This document shows, in pieces, positions 1 through 7,508 of a DNA stretch of 13,920 bases. The notes beneath the pieces are model-generated. The model was given only the letters and a program-made list of their open reading frames with translations. It ran no database searches and was not told where the DNA came from. A program made the position numbers and the translations under genes. Position 1 is the stretch's first letter, and each line of letters starts with the position of its first letter. Source of the DNA: JAWPNA01 sp045402695 (GTDB taxonomy: Bacteria > Acidobacteriota > Polarisedimenticolia > JACPZX01 > DASXTC01); the NCBI GenBank assembly GCA_045402695.1, contig JAWPNA010000454.1, positions 1 through 13,920 of the forward strand, given 5' to 3'.

Positions 1-277
1 TCCACCCGCAGTAGATGCCGATCACCAACCCGATCGCCGCGGAAGCGATGGTCGCGGTTCCGACGAGGAGCAGCGTGGGCCAGATGCGCTCGGCGATCAC
101 GCTCTTCACGTCTTGGCCCCTGAAGAAGAACGATTTGCCGAGGTTCAGTGTGAGCGTGTGTCCTCGGCATAGATGAGGGTGTCCCAGGAAGGTGAGCTGC
201 TGCGGCAGCTCACGCTGGATCCGACCCGGGACTACCAGCCACAGGGATGAGTCAGCGTCTACGATGCCCCGACACAT
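1..277 (-). pseudogene. Fragment of a DppB/OppB-type ABC peptide transporter permease (cut by window edge, N-terminus degraded)
   Basis: The minus strand is open from an ATG at 277 to the left edge (92 codons). From about position 148 leftwards the translation begins LNLGKSFFFRGQDVKSVI, then has the stretch RIWPTLLLVGTATIASAAIG. This is the start of the BPD_transp_1 region of dipeptide/oligopeptide permeases: the '(D)LG-S' loop, then a second membrane helix that continues past the edge. Family members normally carry about 80-100 residues before this point, including a first membrane helix. Here only about 43 unrelated residues precede it and no such helix is visible in any frame nearby. I infer a 5'-truncated relic, or a gene whose true start is lost in a rearrangement. 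The identity rests on a short stretch. The gene is unrelated to its DNA-repair neighbours and may mark the island boundary. Confidence 0.55.
192..213. repeat. Perfect 9-bp hairpin
   Basis: The arms GTGAGCTGC (192-200) and GCAGCTCAC (205-213) are exact reverse complements around a 4-base loop TGCG. No T-run follows on either strand, so it is not a typical intrinsic terminator. It lies in the part of the permease fragment that does not resemble the family, which fits degraded or non-coding DNA. Confidence 0.5.
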
Positions 278-313
278 GCGGCCACGATGCGCCGACACAT
301 CACACAGTGTCGG
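261..313. repeat. 17-bp direct repeat (23-bp period) with adjoining inverted repeat
   Basis: Positions 261-277 and 284-300 are the same 17-mer (ACGATGCCCCGACACAT versus ACGATGCGCCGACACAT), with one mismatch and a period of 23 bases. The second copy contains CCGACAC (292-298), which pairs with GTGTCGG (307-313) around an 8-base loop. It lies between the permease relic and the exonuclease gene. It could be an operator-like site or the trace of a small tandem duplication; nothing in the sequence decides between these. Confidence 0.55.
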
Positions 314-579
314 AGGGCCGTGGCGCACCTCATCCACACCTCTCGTCGTGCGCGGCGAGCTCCAGCTCCTGGCGCTATAGCGAAGCACAGTCGATGAGAG
401 TTCACCACGCTCCTCTTCTCGAGGCCGACGACAAGCCCGGCCTGGAGCATCAACACCCTCCGCCGGTGAGGCAACGAGCCCGTTCGAGGACACTCCTGCT
501 GAAGGAGCCGCACCCTTGATTGGCAAGTGGCGTCCGACATAGCCTCCACCCACAACATCCACATCGAAAGGTCTGTTCA
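278..579. other. Stretch without a convincing gene, upstream of the exonuclease gene
   Basis: The short reading frames across this stretch on both strands are low-complexity, Arg/Pro/Ser-rich translations with no recognisable motif. Beyond the repeats at 261-313, I see no RNA gene or terminator, and no promoter pair close to consensus. The promoter of the exonuclease gene should lie here but I cannot place it. Confidence 0.5.
567..571 (+). promoter_or_regulatory. Likely ribosome binding site for the exonuclease gene
   Basis: AAAGG at 567-571 lies 8 bases before the TTG at 580. An upstream in-frame TTG at 520 would only add 20 residues without resemblance to the DnaQ family. The site therefore favours the start at 580. 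Confidence 0.45.
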
Positions 580-1557
580 TTGAGCGAGGCGATCTTCGCC
601 GTCGTGGACGTGGAGACCACCGGATTCTCCCCGCTGGCCGGCGACAGAATCATCGAGATCGCGATAGTGCGCGTGCTCGCCGACGGGTCGATCGCGGACG
701 AGTACGCGACCCTCGTGAACCCCCTGAGGCCTGTGGGGCCCTCGGAGCTTCATGGTATCGAGCAGAAGGACGTCGGGGACGCCCCGACGTTCGAGGAGAT
801 CGCCGGCGACGTCCTGGAACGGCTGCAGGGCCTCGTCGTGGTCGGCCACAACGTTCGGTATGACCGAGACTTCCTCTCCGCCGAGCTGTCGGCCGCGGGG
901 GTGTTCCTTCCGTCGATTCCGACCCTTTGCTCGCTCAAGCTTGCGCATCGCCTCCATCCGGAGCTTGCCAACCATCGACTCGCGACATGCTGCGCGGCGC
1001 TCGGGCTGGATCATTCACACCCGCACGAGGCGCTGGAGGAGGCGCGCGCCACAGCCCGGCTGCTCGGCCGCTACATGGAGGAGGCTCAGGCGGCCGGGGT
1101 CTCGATGACCGAGGTACTCGATGGCGAGCTGACGTTCCCGAAGGTCTGGCCGTCGATTGCTCCGAGCGACAGGGTCGTGCCTCGACGTCGTCCTCGCGAC
1201 GCTACGTCTGCAAGCTTGACGTTCCTGGCCCGCATTGCCGCCGGTCGATCGGGCGTCGCGTCAGACGCCAGCCTCGCCCAGTACGTCGACCTCCTTGACC
1301 GGGTCCTGGAGGACAGGCAAGTCACGAAGGCCGAGGCGGCGGCCCTGGAGCTGACGGCTGAAGCCTGGGAACTCTCACTGGAGCAGATCCACCGGATACA
1401 CGAGGACTACGCCCGCCGCGTCATCGCCGTGGCCCTCTCCGACGGGTGGATCACGAGCACCGAACGGCGCGATCTTGAGGCCGTCGTCACGCTCCTCGGG
1501 CTCGAATCCTCAGCGCTGGACTCGATGATTTCGGACGAAGCTGAGAACGCGTCCTAG
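580..1557 (+). CDS. DEDDh-type 3'-5' exonuclease (DnaQ/epsilon-like) with TerB-like C-terminal domain
   Basis: With the TTG start at 580 the product has 325 residues. Residues 5-165 form a DnaQ-like exonuclease fold. Exo I is VDVETTG with D10 and E12; Exo II is HNVRYD with D95; Exo III is PHEALEEA with H149. In most DEDDh enzymes the last acidic residue of HxAxxD is Asp; here it aligns with E154, a conservative but unusual change. The family removes nucleotides from DNA or RNA 3' ends with two metal ions. Residues about 225-325 are helical and contain ALSDGWITSTERRDL, which resembles TerB-like domains that are sometimes fused to such exonucleases. The gene faces the HerA/SbcCD operon and its TAG overlaps that operon's last stop within a CTAG. 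It is probably a partner of the operon but has its own promoter. The exonuclease call is firm; the TerB call is moderate. Confidence 0.85.
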   Translation: MSEAIFAVVDVETTGFSPLAGDRIIEIAIVRVLADGSIADEYATLVNPLRPVGPSELHGIEQKDVGDAPTFEEIAGDVLERLQGLVVVGHNVRYDRDFLSAELSAAGVFLPSIPTLCSLKLAHRLHPELANHRLATCCAALGLDHSHPHEALEEARATARLLGRYMEEAQAAGVSMTEVLDGELTFPKVWPSIAPSDRVVPRRRPRDATSASLTFLARIAAGRSGVASDASLAQYVDLLDRVLEDRQVTKAEAAALELTAEAWELSLEQIHRIHEDYARRVIAVALSDGWITSTERRDLEAVVTLLGLESSALDSMISDEAENAS

Positions 1558-3059
1558 GGAGAGCGCGGGAGCTGCCGAGCGCGATGGAGTCTTGCCTCGA
1601 ATCTTGCGAGCTTCGGTGCGACATCGAGGCGTGCCGGCGAAAGTGACGAAAAGACCGCCACTGCGCGCTCTAAGACTCGCACCTCGTCGTCCACGCGCTT
1701 CTGCTTCCGGTAGATGATTGCGAGCCGATCATACGGATGGTTCCCGTCGAAGCCATCGCGAACGTTGGCCTCGTACATCGCTATTGCGGACTCCAAGTCT
1801 CCTTCTTTCTCGGCCCGGGATCCCCGGAGGTTCCGCTCCACTGTTAGGTGGGTTACCTCGTCGTAGTGGCGTCGCCACCGCTCGTATCCTCTCGGGTCTT
1901 CATACGGTGCCGGTGCCGTCTCGAAGGACAGATGAGCGTCAACAGGCCGAAGGAGTTCGTCGAGCGGCTTCGGATTCTCGATTGTGGGCCCGGCGTCCTC
2001 GGGATCCGGTTGTTTGAGGAAGAGCGCCAGCGCGACGTCAACGGCATCTGGCTTGATGACCTGGGCGACCGAGGCCTGCACTTGCAGCGCGTACGACACT
2101 CCGGCCTTCCGCCGGCTCAAACGACCGACAGCCGCCGCCCAGTAGCAGGCTTGGCGGATACGGTCTTTGGAAACGCCTTCCAGGAACGACGAGAGGTCCT
2201 TTTGGATGAGGCCCGGTTTCTGGGCGACGAGCGCGAGGATGGCGTCGGTGACCGACGCGTCCCGAACAGCCTCCTCGACTCGCGGGAGCCATCGTGACAA
2301 CTCTGGGTTCGCTAGAAAGCGCCGTCGCAGTTCCTCAATGGCAAGCGAGTCGCCCAGAGCTGCCATGAGCGACGCGGCGTAAGCGAGGGCAGGGACGTCG
2401 TCGATATCTGGATCGTGGCGGACGACGGCTGGCAGCAGATCGAGGCTCTCCAAGCACAGGGGTAGAACGTCCTCGTACCGACTGCGCTGCCACATCTCCT
2501 CGATGCGGTCGCTCAGCCAGTCGTATCGGTTGACCGGGTCCACGGGAGGCGTCAGCGGCGGCCGCTCGACCCAGCCAGCATCCTCCGCTGGAGGCCAGCT
2601 CGCGAGGCTGACCGGTACGCCCGAGAAGCTAGGACCCGGGGTCAGACGGCGGTCGAGCCACACCTGTACGCCAAAGTTGGGTGCCGAAGTCGACCCACCC
2701 CGTATCACGCCGGCCAGGGTGAACGATTTGCAGCCCGCCCCGTCGAGGGACGGCGACAACTCCGCAGCTACTCCCCTCTGCACATAACCTACGTGTCGGC
2801 CATCCACCTCGACCCGGATTGCTTTGGCGTCGTAATGGTTGCCCGGCTCGCGTACGAAGTTCACAGTGACCGGCAGAAGGTAGCCGGCCTGCCGTGGGCT
2901 TCCCGCCAGAGCGGCAAAGGAGTCCAGATGGTGAGACTCGCCCACCACGAGGTTCGCTGGAGGCTCCCACGTTCGCCAGTCAGCATCGGCCCAGCGCGCG
3001 TCGATGGTCGGTGCCAGGAGACCGGTTGCTCCTTCGCGACCGAAAAGCCTCCTCAGCAT
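1554..3059 (-). CDS. HIRAN domain protein with winged-helix-like and TPR regions
   Basis: The product has 501 residues from an ATG at 3059, preceded by a good ribosome site. Residues about 36-138 form a HIRAN domain: LVVGESHHLDSF, then NHYDAKAIRVEVDGRHVGYV, the typical 'N-yD-nAi-V---g--vGYv' core. HIRAN domains in HLTF bind ssDNA with free 3' ends, and bacterial ones occur beside nucleases and helicases. Residues about 284-326 (GLIQKDLSSFLEGVSKDRIRQ, then a basic LSRRKAG wing) resemble a winged helix. Residues about 416-475 (EKEGDLESAIAMYEANVRDG and the following pair of helices) look like a TPR. No catalytic motif is visible, so I infer a DNA-end-sensing or scaffolding protein. It is the last gene of the operon, 70 bases after sbcC, and meets the exonuclease gene tail to tail with a 4-base overlap. 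Confidence 0.75.
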   Translation of the reverse strand: MLRRLFGREGATGLLAPTIDARWADADWRTWEPPANLVVGESHHLDSFAALAGSPRQAGYLLPVTVNFVREPGNHYDAKAIRVEVDGRHVGYVQRGVAAELSPSLDGAGCKSFTLAGVIRGGSTSAPNFGVQVWLDRRLTPGPSFSGVPVSLASWPPAEDAGWVERPPLTPPVDPVNRYDWLSDRIEEMWQRSRYEDVLPLCLESLDLLPAVVRHDPDIDDVPALAYAASLMAALGDSLAIEELRRRFLANPELSRWLPRVEEAVRDASVTDAILALVAQKPGLIQKDLSSFLEGVSKDRIRQACYWAAAVGRLSRRKAGVSYALQVQASVAQVIKPDAVDVALALFLKQPDPEDAGPTIENPKPLDELLRPVDAHLSFETAPAPYEDPRGYERWRRHYDEVTHLTVERNLRGSRAEKEGDLESAIAMYEANVRDGFDGNHPYDRLAIIYRKQKRVDDEVRVLERAVAVFSSLSPARLDVAPKLARFEARLHRARQLPRSP

Positions 3060-3064
3060 GTCCG

Positions 3065-3070
3065 CTCCCT
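3065..3070 (-). promoter_or_regulatory. Ribosome binding site of the HIRAN gene
   Basis: On the minus strand AGGGAG (3070-3065) lies 5 bases before the ATG at 3059. It supports that start within the 70-base gap after sbcC. Confidence 0.6.
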
Positions 3071-3129
3071 CTCATGAAGTCGGGCGAACGCCGGGCTTCC
3101 ATCACACACCCCTGCCACGTTGCACTTGG

Positions 3130-6100
3130 TCAAGAGAGCAATCCTGCCATCGCGTTGGTGACCTCTCCCTCATAAATAGCTACGCGCTCTCGCTCCGTCA
3201 GCCACGAGGCCGTCGTGCCGGTCGCAGTGGACTTGACGCTTAGGACATTGGGAACCCGTTCCGCCACGGCCCGGACGTGGCTGATGACTGCGACGAGGCG
3301 GCCTGATCGTGAACGCTCTTCCAGGGCATCGAGAGCGGCCTCGAGGCTGGAAGCGTCGAGAGCGCCGAACCCTTCGTCGAGGAACAGCGCTTCTAGACGG
3401 CCACCAGCCCGGGCGGCGAGCTCGACCATAGCGAGCGCCAGCGCGAGGCTCGCCAAGAAAGACTCACCGCCGGAAAGCGTGCGCGGGGATCGGGGCTGAC
3501 CGCTCCAGCGATCGAGGACCTCGAAATCGGGAGAGAACCCGAACCTGTCTCTCGTCATCTGCCCCAAGATCGTGGTGGCCACGCCGAGGAGCGAACGCTG
3601 GCGTCTGTCGATGAAAGCGCCGACGAAGGCGCTGTCCAAGAGAAGCTGCCTGACGTTCTCCACGGTGTCCAGGAACTGCTGCCCGGCCTCCAGACGCTGT
3701 TCAAGTTCTTGGACTATCGGGAGCTCCCGTCGTGCCCGACCGAGATCCTTCTCAGCCTCTCTGCGGTCCGCCAGGACCATGGCTCGCGCCTCATTCAGTT
3801 GGTCGTGATCTGTGAGGCCGACTTTCGCAAGCGTCTCATTGACGAGAGCTTCCGCCTCATCCTGCTTCTGTCGAAGGTCAGCTTCTTCCTCGCTCGCGCG
3901 CACGGAGAATCCGCGGGCCATGTCCTCGAGGGCCTCGCCCCAGTCGGCGCAGGTCGACAGGTTCGAGCGGTCCGACACAATGGGCACGTCGCCACCGGCT
4001 AGGAGCTGAGACGCCGGACCTAGACGTGCTGCGGCCTGGTCCAGAACTCCAATCTGGGTCAGAGCGGGCTGCTCCACCCGTTCCCGGCGATCTCTACTCA
4101 GCTCCTTTAGCTCACGGTCCGCCGTCTCGGCTGCCTCAATCAACGCGTCGAGAGACTTTCGCGCTTCGTCTAACTTGAGGAGCCGATGCCCCACTTCCGT
4201 CAGCTGGGGCGACACATCCAGGTCCATGAGTGCCGGCCGGATATCGGAGGCGGGTAGTTCCGATTCCAGGAGCGGAACCGCCGGCCGGAGATCGTTTGGG
4301 ATCGCGCCCAGCCGTTCGGTCAGCCGATCAACGGCGCGCGAACGACTTCGGGCGACTCGCTCCGCTTCTCGCCGGACGCGACCGAGAGCGGTTACGGCCT
4401 CGTCCAGCCGAGACGTCGCGTGAGCGCTGTGTCGCACGGCATCGGTAGCTTTCTCCCCCACGTCCTGAGTGTCGGACTCGGCCTGTTGGCGAAGCGTTTC
4501 AAATGGGTCGATTAGGGCGTCACCATCGATTTCATCGTGACCAACTGGCTCTGATGAGGCTGTCAGGTCGGTCAGCTTGGCCAGAGCCATCTCCAGGTCG
4601 TTGGCGGCACCTTCATGAGCGATGCGCTCCCGTTCGGCGGACCGCATGGCCTCTTCCAGCGCTGCCGTGGCTACGTGTGAATCTCCACGGGCAGCCTGAG
4701 CCACCGCATCGGCATGAGTGGCATCCACCTCGGCAGCATCTAGGGAGGGCTCGGCTGGCGGATGGAATCCCGTGGGCAGCTTGCGAGCGCAGATAGGGCA
4801 GCTGTCCCCGGGACCCAGCCCGGCGGCGGCGTGGGCGGCGGAATGGATCTTCCGGAGCTCTTCCACTTGTGTTCGAGTTCGCGCAAGCTCTGATTCAGCC
4901 TGTGAGAGAGCTTCCGTGGCTTTTTCGGCCGCGAGTTCTCGATCTGGGATTCCGGCTGACGCCTCCTCCCATCGGCCCGCGGCATCTCTCGCGCGATCAC
5001 GCGTTTCGCGGGCTCGCCGAACTGCCTCGCGCACCGCGTCGCGGTCTGTCGTTCGTCTCGCCGCCAGACGTTGCGCCTCCTCGGCTTGGGTCTTGGCTTG
5101 GGACTCCAACTGTTGAGCTGCCAACGCCTCGCTCTCAAGTCGCGCGACCTCCTTCTCGGTCGCAGAAACTTCCTCTCGACGTAGGTCATCCTCGTCCAGC
5201 AGCGCGAGGAGATCTGACGCGTCCTGGGTCAGGCTGGACAGGGCTGATCCAATACCGGTCAGCAGAGCCACACCGCCGTGGACCTGCTCGAGATCGGCCA
5301 ATGCGGTCCGCCGTGCCATCACATCGCCTTCGAGCTGCCCGCATGTCTCTTCCGCGCCGAGGATTCGGCGATCAAGCTCTGAAGCCTCCTCAGCCAGCTG
5401 GCGTAGCACAGCTGAAGCTGCGCCAACCTCGTCGATCCGAAGGGTCCCAGTTACGGACCGGATCGAGGCGCCGCGCTCCATTGCCTTCTTCGAGTCAGCC
5501 TCCGCTGTTGAAATGGCTTCGGTGGCAGCGAACAGCTCCGCGGCTCGCTGCTCGGACGAAGACAGCCGATGAAGAGCATCGTTCTCGCTTGCAGCTGGAT
5601 CCTCAAGGTATCCCATCCGAAGGACCTTCAGAGCGTCGAACTTCGGACGCAGAGCCTCCAGAAAGACCCGGGCTCTCTCTCTCGCAGCCTCGAGGTGGTC
5701 CACGCGAAAGATGTTCTTCAGAACGCCGTCCCGTTCGGCCTTGGTGGCCGTCAGTACCTGCGCAAATCGTCCCTGCGGAAGGATGACTGTGCGCAGGAAG
5801 CCGTTCACATCAAGACCGCCGAGCAGCTCCTCGACCGCACGGGTCACGGCGCTCTTACCATCGACTCGACGGTGATCGTCAGGGCACTCCAGCTTGTGGA
5901 TGGGCGGAGGATAGGCACCCCGAGACATCGATCGGGTAACGACCCATGTCCGGCCTTCCGCGCGGAAGGTGAGCTCGACGCTCATCGTCGTCGCGTGGTC
6001 GGAGATGAGGTCGCCTGCCTGCCCCGACCATGTCGACCATCCGTACAGGGCGTAGGTGATCCCCTCCAGAAGAGACGACTTCCCCGCCCCCGTGTCACCG

Positions 6101-6192
6101 ACAATTGCCATGAGGTTGGCGTCAGGGAACTCGATCTCGGTGGCGGCCCGGTAGCTGCGAACGCCTTCCACCCGTAGCTTGAGTGGCCTCAT
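3130..6192 (-). CDS. sbcC: SbcC/Rad50-like SMC-family ATPase
   Basis: The product has 1020 residues. Residues 1-50 are the N-terminal ATPase lobe, with Walker A GDTGAGKSS at 32-40 and Q-loop ILPQGRF at 137-143. Long coiled coils (about 165-450 and 490-890) flank a zinc hook CPIC at 465-468 near the middle. The C-terminal lobe has the ABC signature LSGGE at 906-910, Walker B ALFLDEGFG at 935-943 and the switch histidine ISH at 970-972. This is the full architecture and normal length of SbcC. With SbcD it forms an ATP-dependent nuclease on DNA ends and hairpins. The start is fixed by an ATGA overlap with the sbcD stop and a strong GAGGAGG site inside the end of sbcD. Nothing appears broken. The pairing with herA and nurA is more like archaeal rad50-mre11 operons than the usual bacterial sbcDC pair. 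Confidence 0.95.
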   Translation of the reverse strand: MRPLKLRVEGVRSYRAATEIEFPDANLMAIVGDTGAGKSSLLEGITYALYGWSTWSGQAGDLISDHATTMSVELTFRAEGRTWVVTRSMSRGAYPPPIHKLECPDDHRRVDGKSAVTRAVEELLGGLDVNGFLRTVILPQGRFAQVLTATKAERDGVLKNIFRVDHLEAARERARVFLEALRPKFDALKVLRMGYLEDPAASENDALHRLSSSEQRAAELFAATEAISTAEADSKKAMERGASIRSVTGTLRIDEVGAASAVLRQLAEEASELDRRILGAEETCGQLEGDVMARRTALADLEQVHGGVALLTGIGSALSSLTQDASDLLALLDEDDLRREEVSATEKEVARLESEALAAQQLESQAKTQAEEAQRLAARRTTDRDAVREAVRRARETRDRARDAAGRWEEASAGIPDRELAAEKATEALSQAESELARTRTQVEELRKIHSAAHAAAGLGPGDSCPICARKLPTGFHPPAEPSLDAAEVDATHADAVAQAARGDSHVATAALEEAMRSAERERIAHEGAANDLEMALAKLTDLTASSEPVGHDEIDGDALIDPFETLRQQAESDTQDVGEKATDAVRHSAHATSRLDEAVTALGRVRREAERVARSRSRAVDRLTERLGAIPNDLRPAVPLLESELPASDIRPALMDLDVSPQLTEVGHRLLKLDEARKSLDALIEAAETADRELKELSRDRRERVEQPALTQIGVLDQAAARLGPASQLLAGGDVPIVSDRSNLSTCADWGEALEDMARGFSVRASEEEADLRQKQDEAEALVNETLAKVGLTDHDQLNEARAMVLADRREAEKDLGRARRELPIVQELEQRLEAGQQFLDTVENVRQLLLDSAFVGAFIDRRQRSLLGVATTILGQMTRDRFGFSPDFEVLDRWSGQPRSPRTLSGGESFLASLALALAMVELAARAGGRLEALFLDEGFGALDASSLEAALDALEERSRSGRLVAVISHVRAVAERVPNVLSVKSTATGTTASWLTERERVAIYEGEVTNAMAGLLS

Positions 6193-7448
6193 CCGGGCGC
6201 CTCCTCGACGATTGCAGTGGGGGGCTCGAAGAGTTCTTGCTCATCGAATGCTGGCTCGGTTTCGTTCTCCACGGCATCAAGAAGCCGGCTGAAGACCGAC
6301 ATGACTCTGTCAACCGCAACCGCCGGCACTCTGGCTGATGACAGGTACTCACGGAACAAATCCCGAACCGGCGGCTCTGCATCCGCGTCCGGGGTCTCTG
6401 TAGCCAGCTCCACCTGTGCCATCCGGCATCGCTCGACCACGTCGAAGATTGTCGCCGCGGGGAACATCGCCACGATTCTCTCGGCCAGATCCGGGGTCGG
6501 CTCCTCGGTATCCACGGTGGCTGCAAGGATGCATCGGCCGACGTCTCGAAGCTGTCCGACAACGTCGAGCGTGCCCGCCACCCTTCGAAGCGGTCTCCCA
6601 CCTCGCAGGTGAACGAGCTCAACGCTAGCAGGCCGCCCTGGCAGGGCCTCCACAGTCACCACCGACTTCTGCTCACCAAGTTCTCCGTAGTCGATCTGGA
6701 TCGGCGACCCCGCGTATCGGCCCACCACCACGCCGCCAGGAAGCGCCTGAGGCTTGTGGATGTGACCGAAGGCGGCATACGACACGCCCGGCAGGTGATC
6801 GACAGACGTAGCGTAGCTGTCCGTGATGTGAAGCGGCCGCTCGGATCCTGAGAAGGTCGCTCCGCCAACATGGAGATGCGCAGCGAAGATGAGGATGTGG
6901 CGGCCACCGTCGTACCCGGTCCTCAGGCCGTCTCCGAGCACCTCCTCCACGAATCGGACCTGGTCTGTATAGGCGGCCGTCCGGCGCTGGGGTGGAACGT
7001 CGAATGCATCCAGAACGGCGTTTGGGTGGACAAAGGGCACGGCCGCCAAACGCAACTCCTCTCCATCCTCCCCAGGGAAAGTGAGGATCCCCCCCTGCTC
7101 CGGAGGCCGGGCTCTTCCAAGGAATCGAACAGTGGAAGTGGCATCCCGTGACCCCAAAGCGAGCAGCCGGTCGAATACATCGAAGAGGGCAGGCGAGTCG
7201 TGGTTTCCCGCGATAACCACGACAGGAGCGGTATCCGCAAGACGGCGAAGCGCTTCGACCCCCCGCTGGAGATCCTCAACAGCCGGACGCGAGTGGTCAA
7301 ACAGATCTCCTGAGTGGACTATGAGGTTTGGCCGCCACTCCCCCGCCAGGTCGACCATCTCCTCGAGCACCTCGTCATGGTCCGGTGCTCGCGACAGCCG
7401 CCCGAGCGTGGACCCGAGATGCCAATCAGACAGGTGGAGAAGCCTCAT
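6189..7448 (-). CDS. sbcD: SbcD/Mre11-like DNA exonuclease subunit
   Basis: With the ATG at 7448 the protein has 419 residues and opens MRLLHLSDWHLGS, as the family does. Earlier in-frame starts (ATG 7466, TTG 7499) add only residues unlike SbcD, and no start has a strong ribosome site. The calcineurin-like phosphoesterase motifs are complete: D8 and H10 (SDWH), D48 (GDLFD), N82-H83-D84 (AGNHDSP), H191 (FAAHLH) and H229/H231 (FGHIH). These bind two Mn ions for endo- and exonuclease action at DNA ends. Residues about 260-330 form the capping domain; the tail is acidic and variable. It lies 60 bases downstream of herA and overlaps sbcC by four bases. It works in a complex with SbcC, and in this context perhaps with HerA-NurA. 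Confidence 0.93.
   Translation of the reverse strand: MRLLHLSDWHLGSTLGRLSRAPDHDEVLEEMVDLAGEWRPNLIVHSGDLFDHSRPAVEDLQRGVEALRRLADTAPVVVIAGNHDSPALFDVFDRLLALGSRDATSTVRFLGRARPPEQGGILTFPGEDGEELRLAAVPFVHPNAVLDAFDVPPQRRTAAYTDQVRFVEEVLGDGLRTGYDGGRHILIFAAHLHVGGATFSGSERPLHITDSYATSVDHLPGVSYAAFGHIHKPQALPGGVVVGRYAGSPIQIDYGELGEQKSVVTVEALPGRPASVELVHLRGGRPLRRVAGTLDVVGQLRDVGRCILAATVDTEEPTPDLAERIVAMFPAATIFDVVERCRMAQVELATETPDADAEPPVRDLFREYLSSARVPAVAVDRVMSVFSRLLDAVENETEPAFDEQELFEPPTAIVEEAPG
6200..6206 (-). promoter_or_regulatory. Strong ribosome binding site of sbcC within the sbcD 3' end
   Basis: On the minus strand GAGGAGG (6206-6200) lies 7 bases before the sbcC ATG at 6192. Together with the ATGA overlap this indicates translational coupling of sbcD and sbcC. 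Confidence 0.7.
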
Positions 7449-7508
7449 CAGTGATCGCCGCCACATGCTTCTCAAGGGGACATTGGATCCACGAGTCAAG
7501 CTCGCCGT

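Noticed and set aside
373..382. 10-bp palindrome CGCTATAGCG in the non-coding stretch
   Set aside because: A 10-bp palindrome is expected several times by chance in a window of this size and nothing else marks it as a site.
520..579. Upstream TTG start for the exonuclease
   Set aside because: The 20 extra residues do not resemble the family and a ribosome-site-like AAAGG lies before the TTG at 580.
4869..5786. Long plus-strand frame of 305 codons opposite sbcC
   Set aside because: Arg/Pro-rich translation without motifs, fully antisense to the well-supported coiled-coil region of sbcC; a shadow of high-GC coding sequence.
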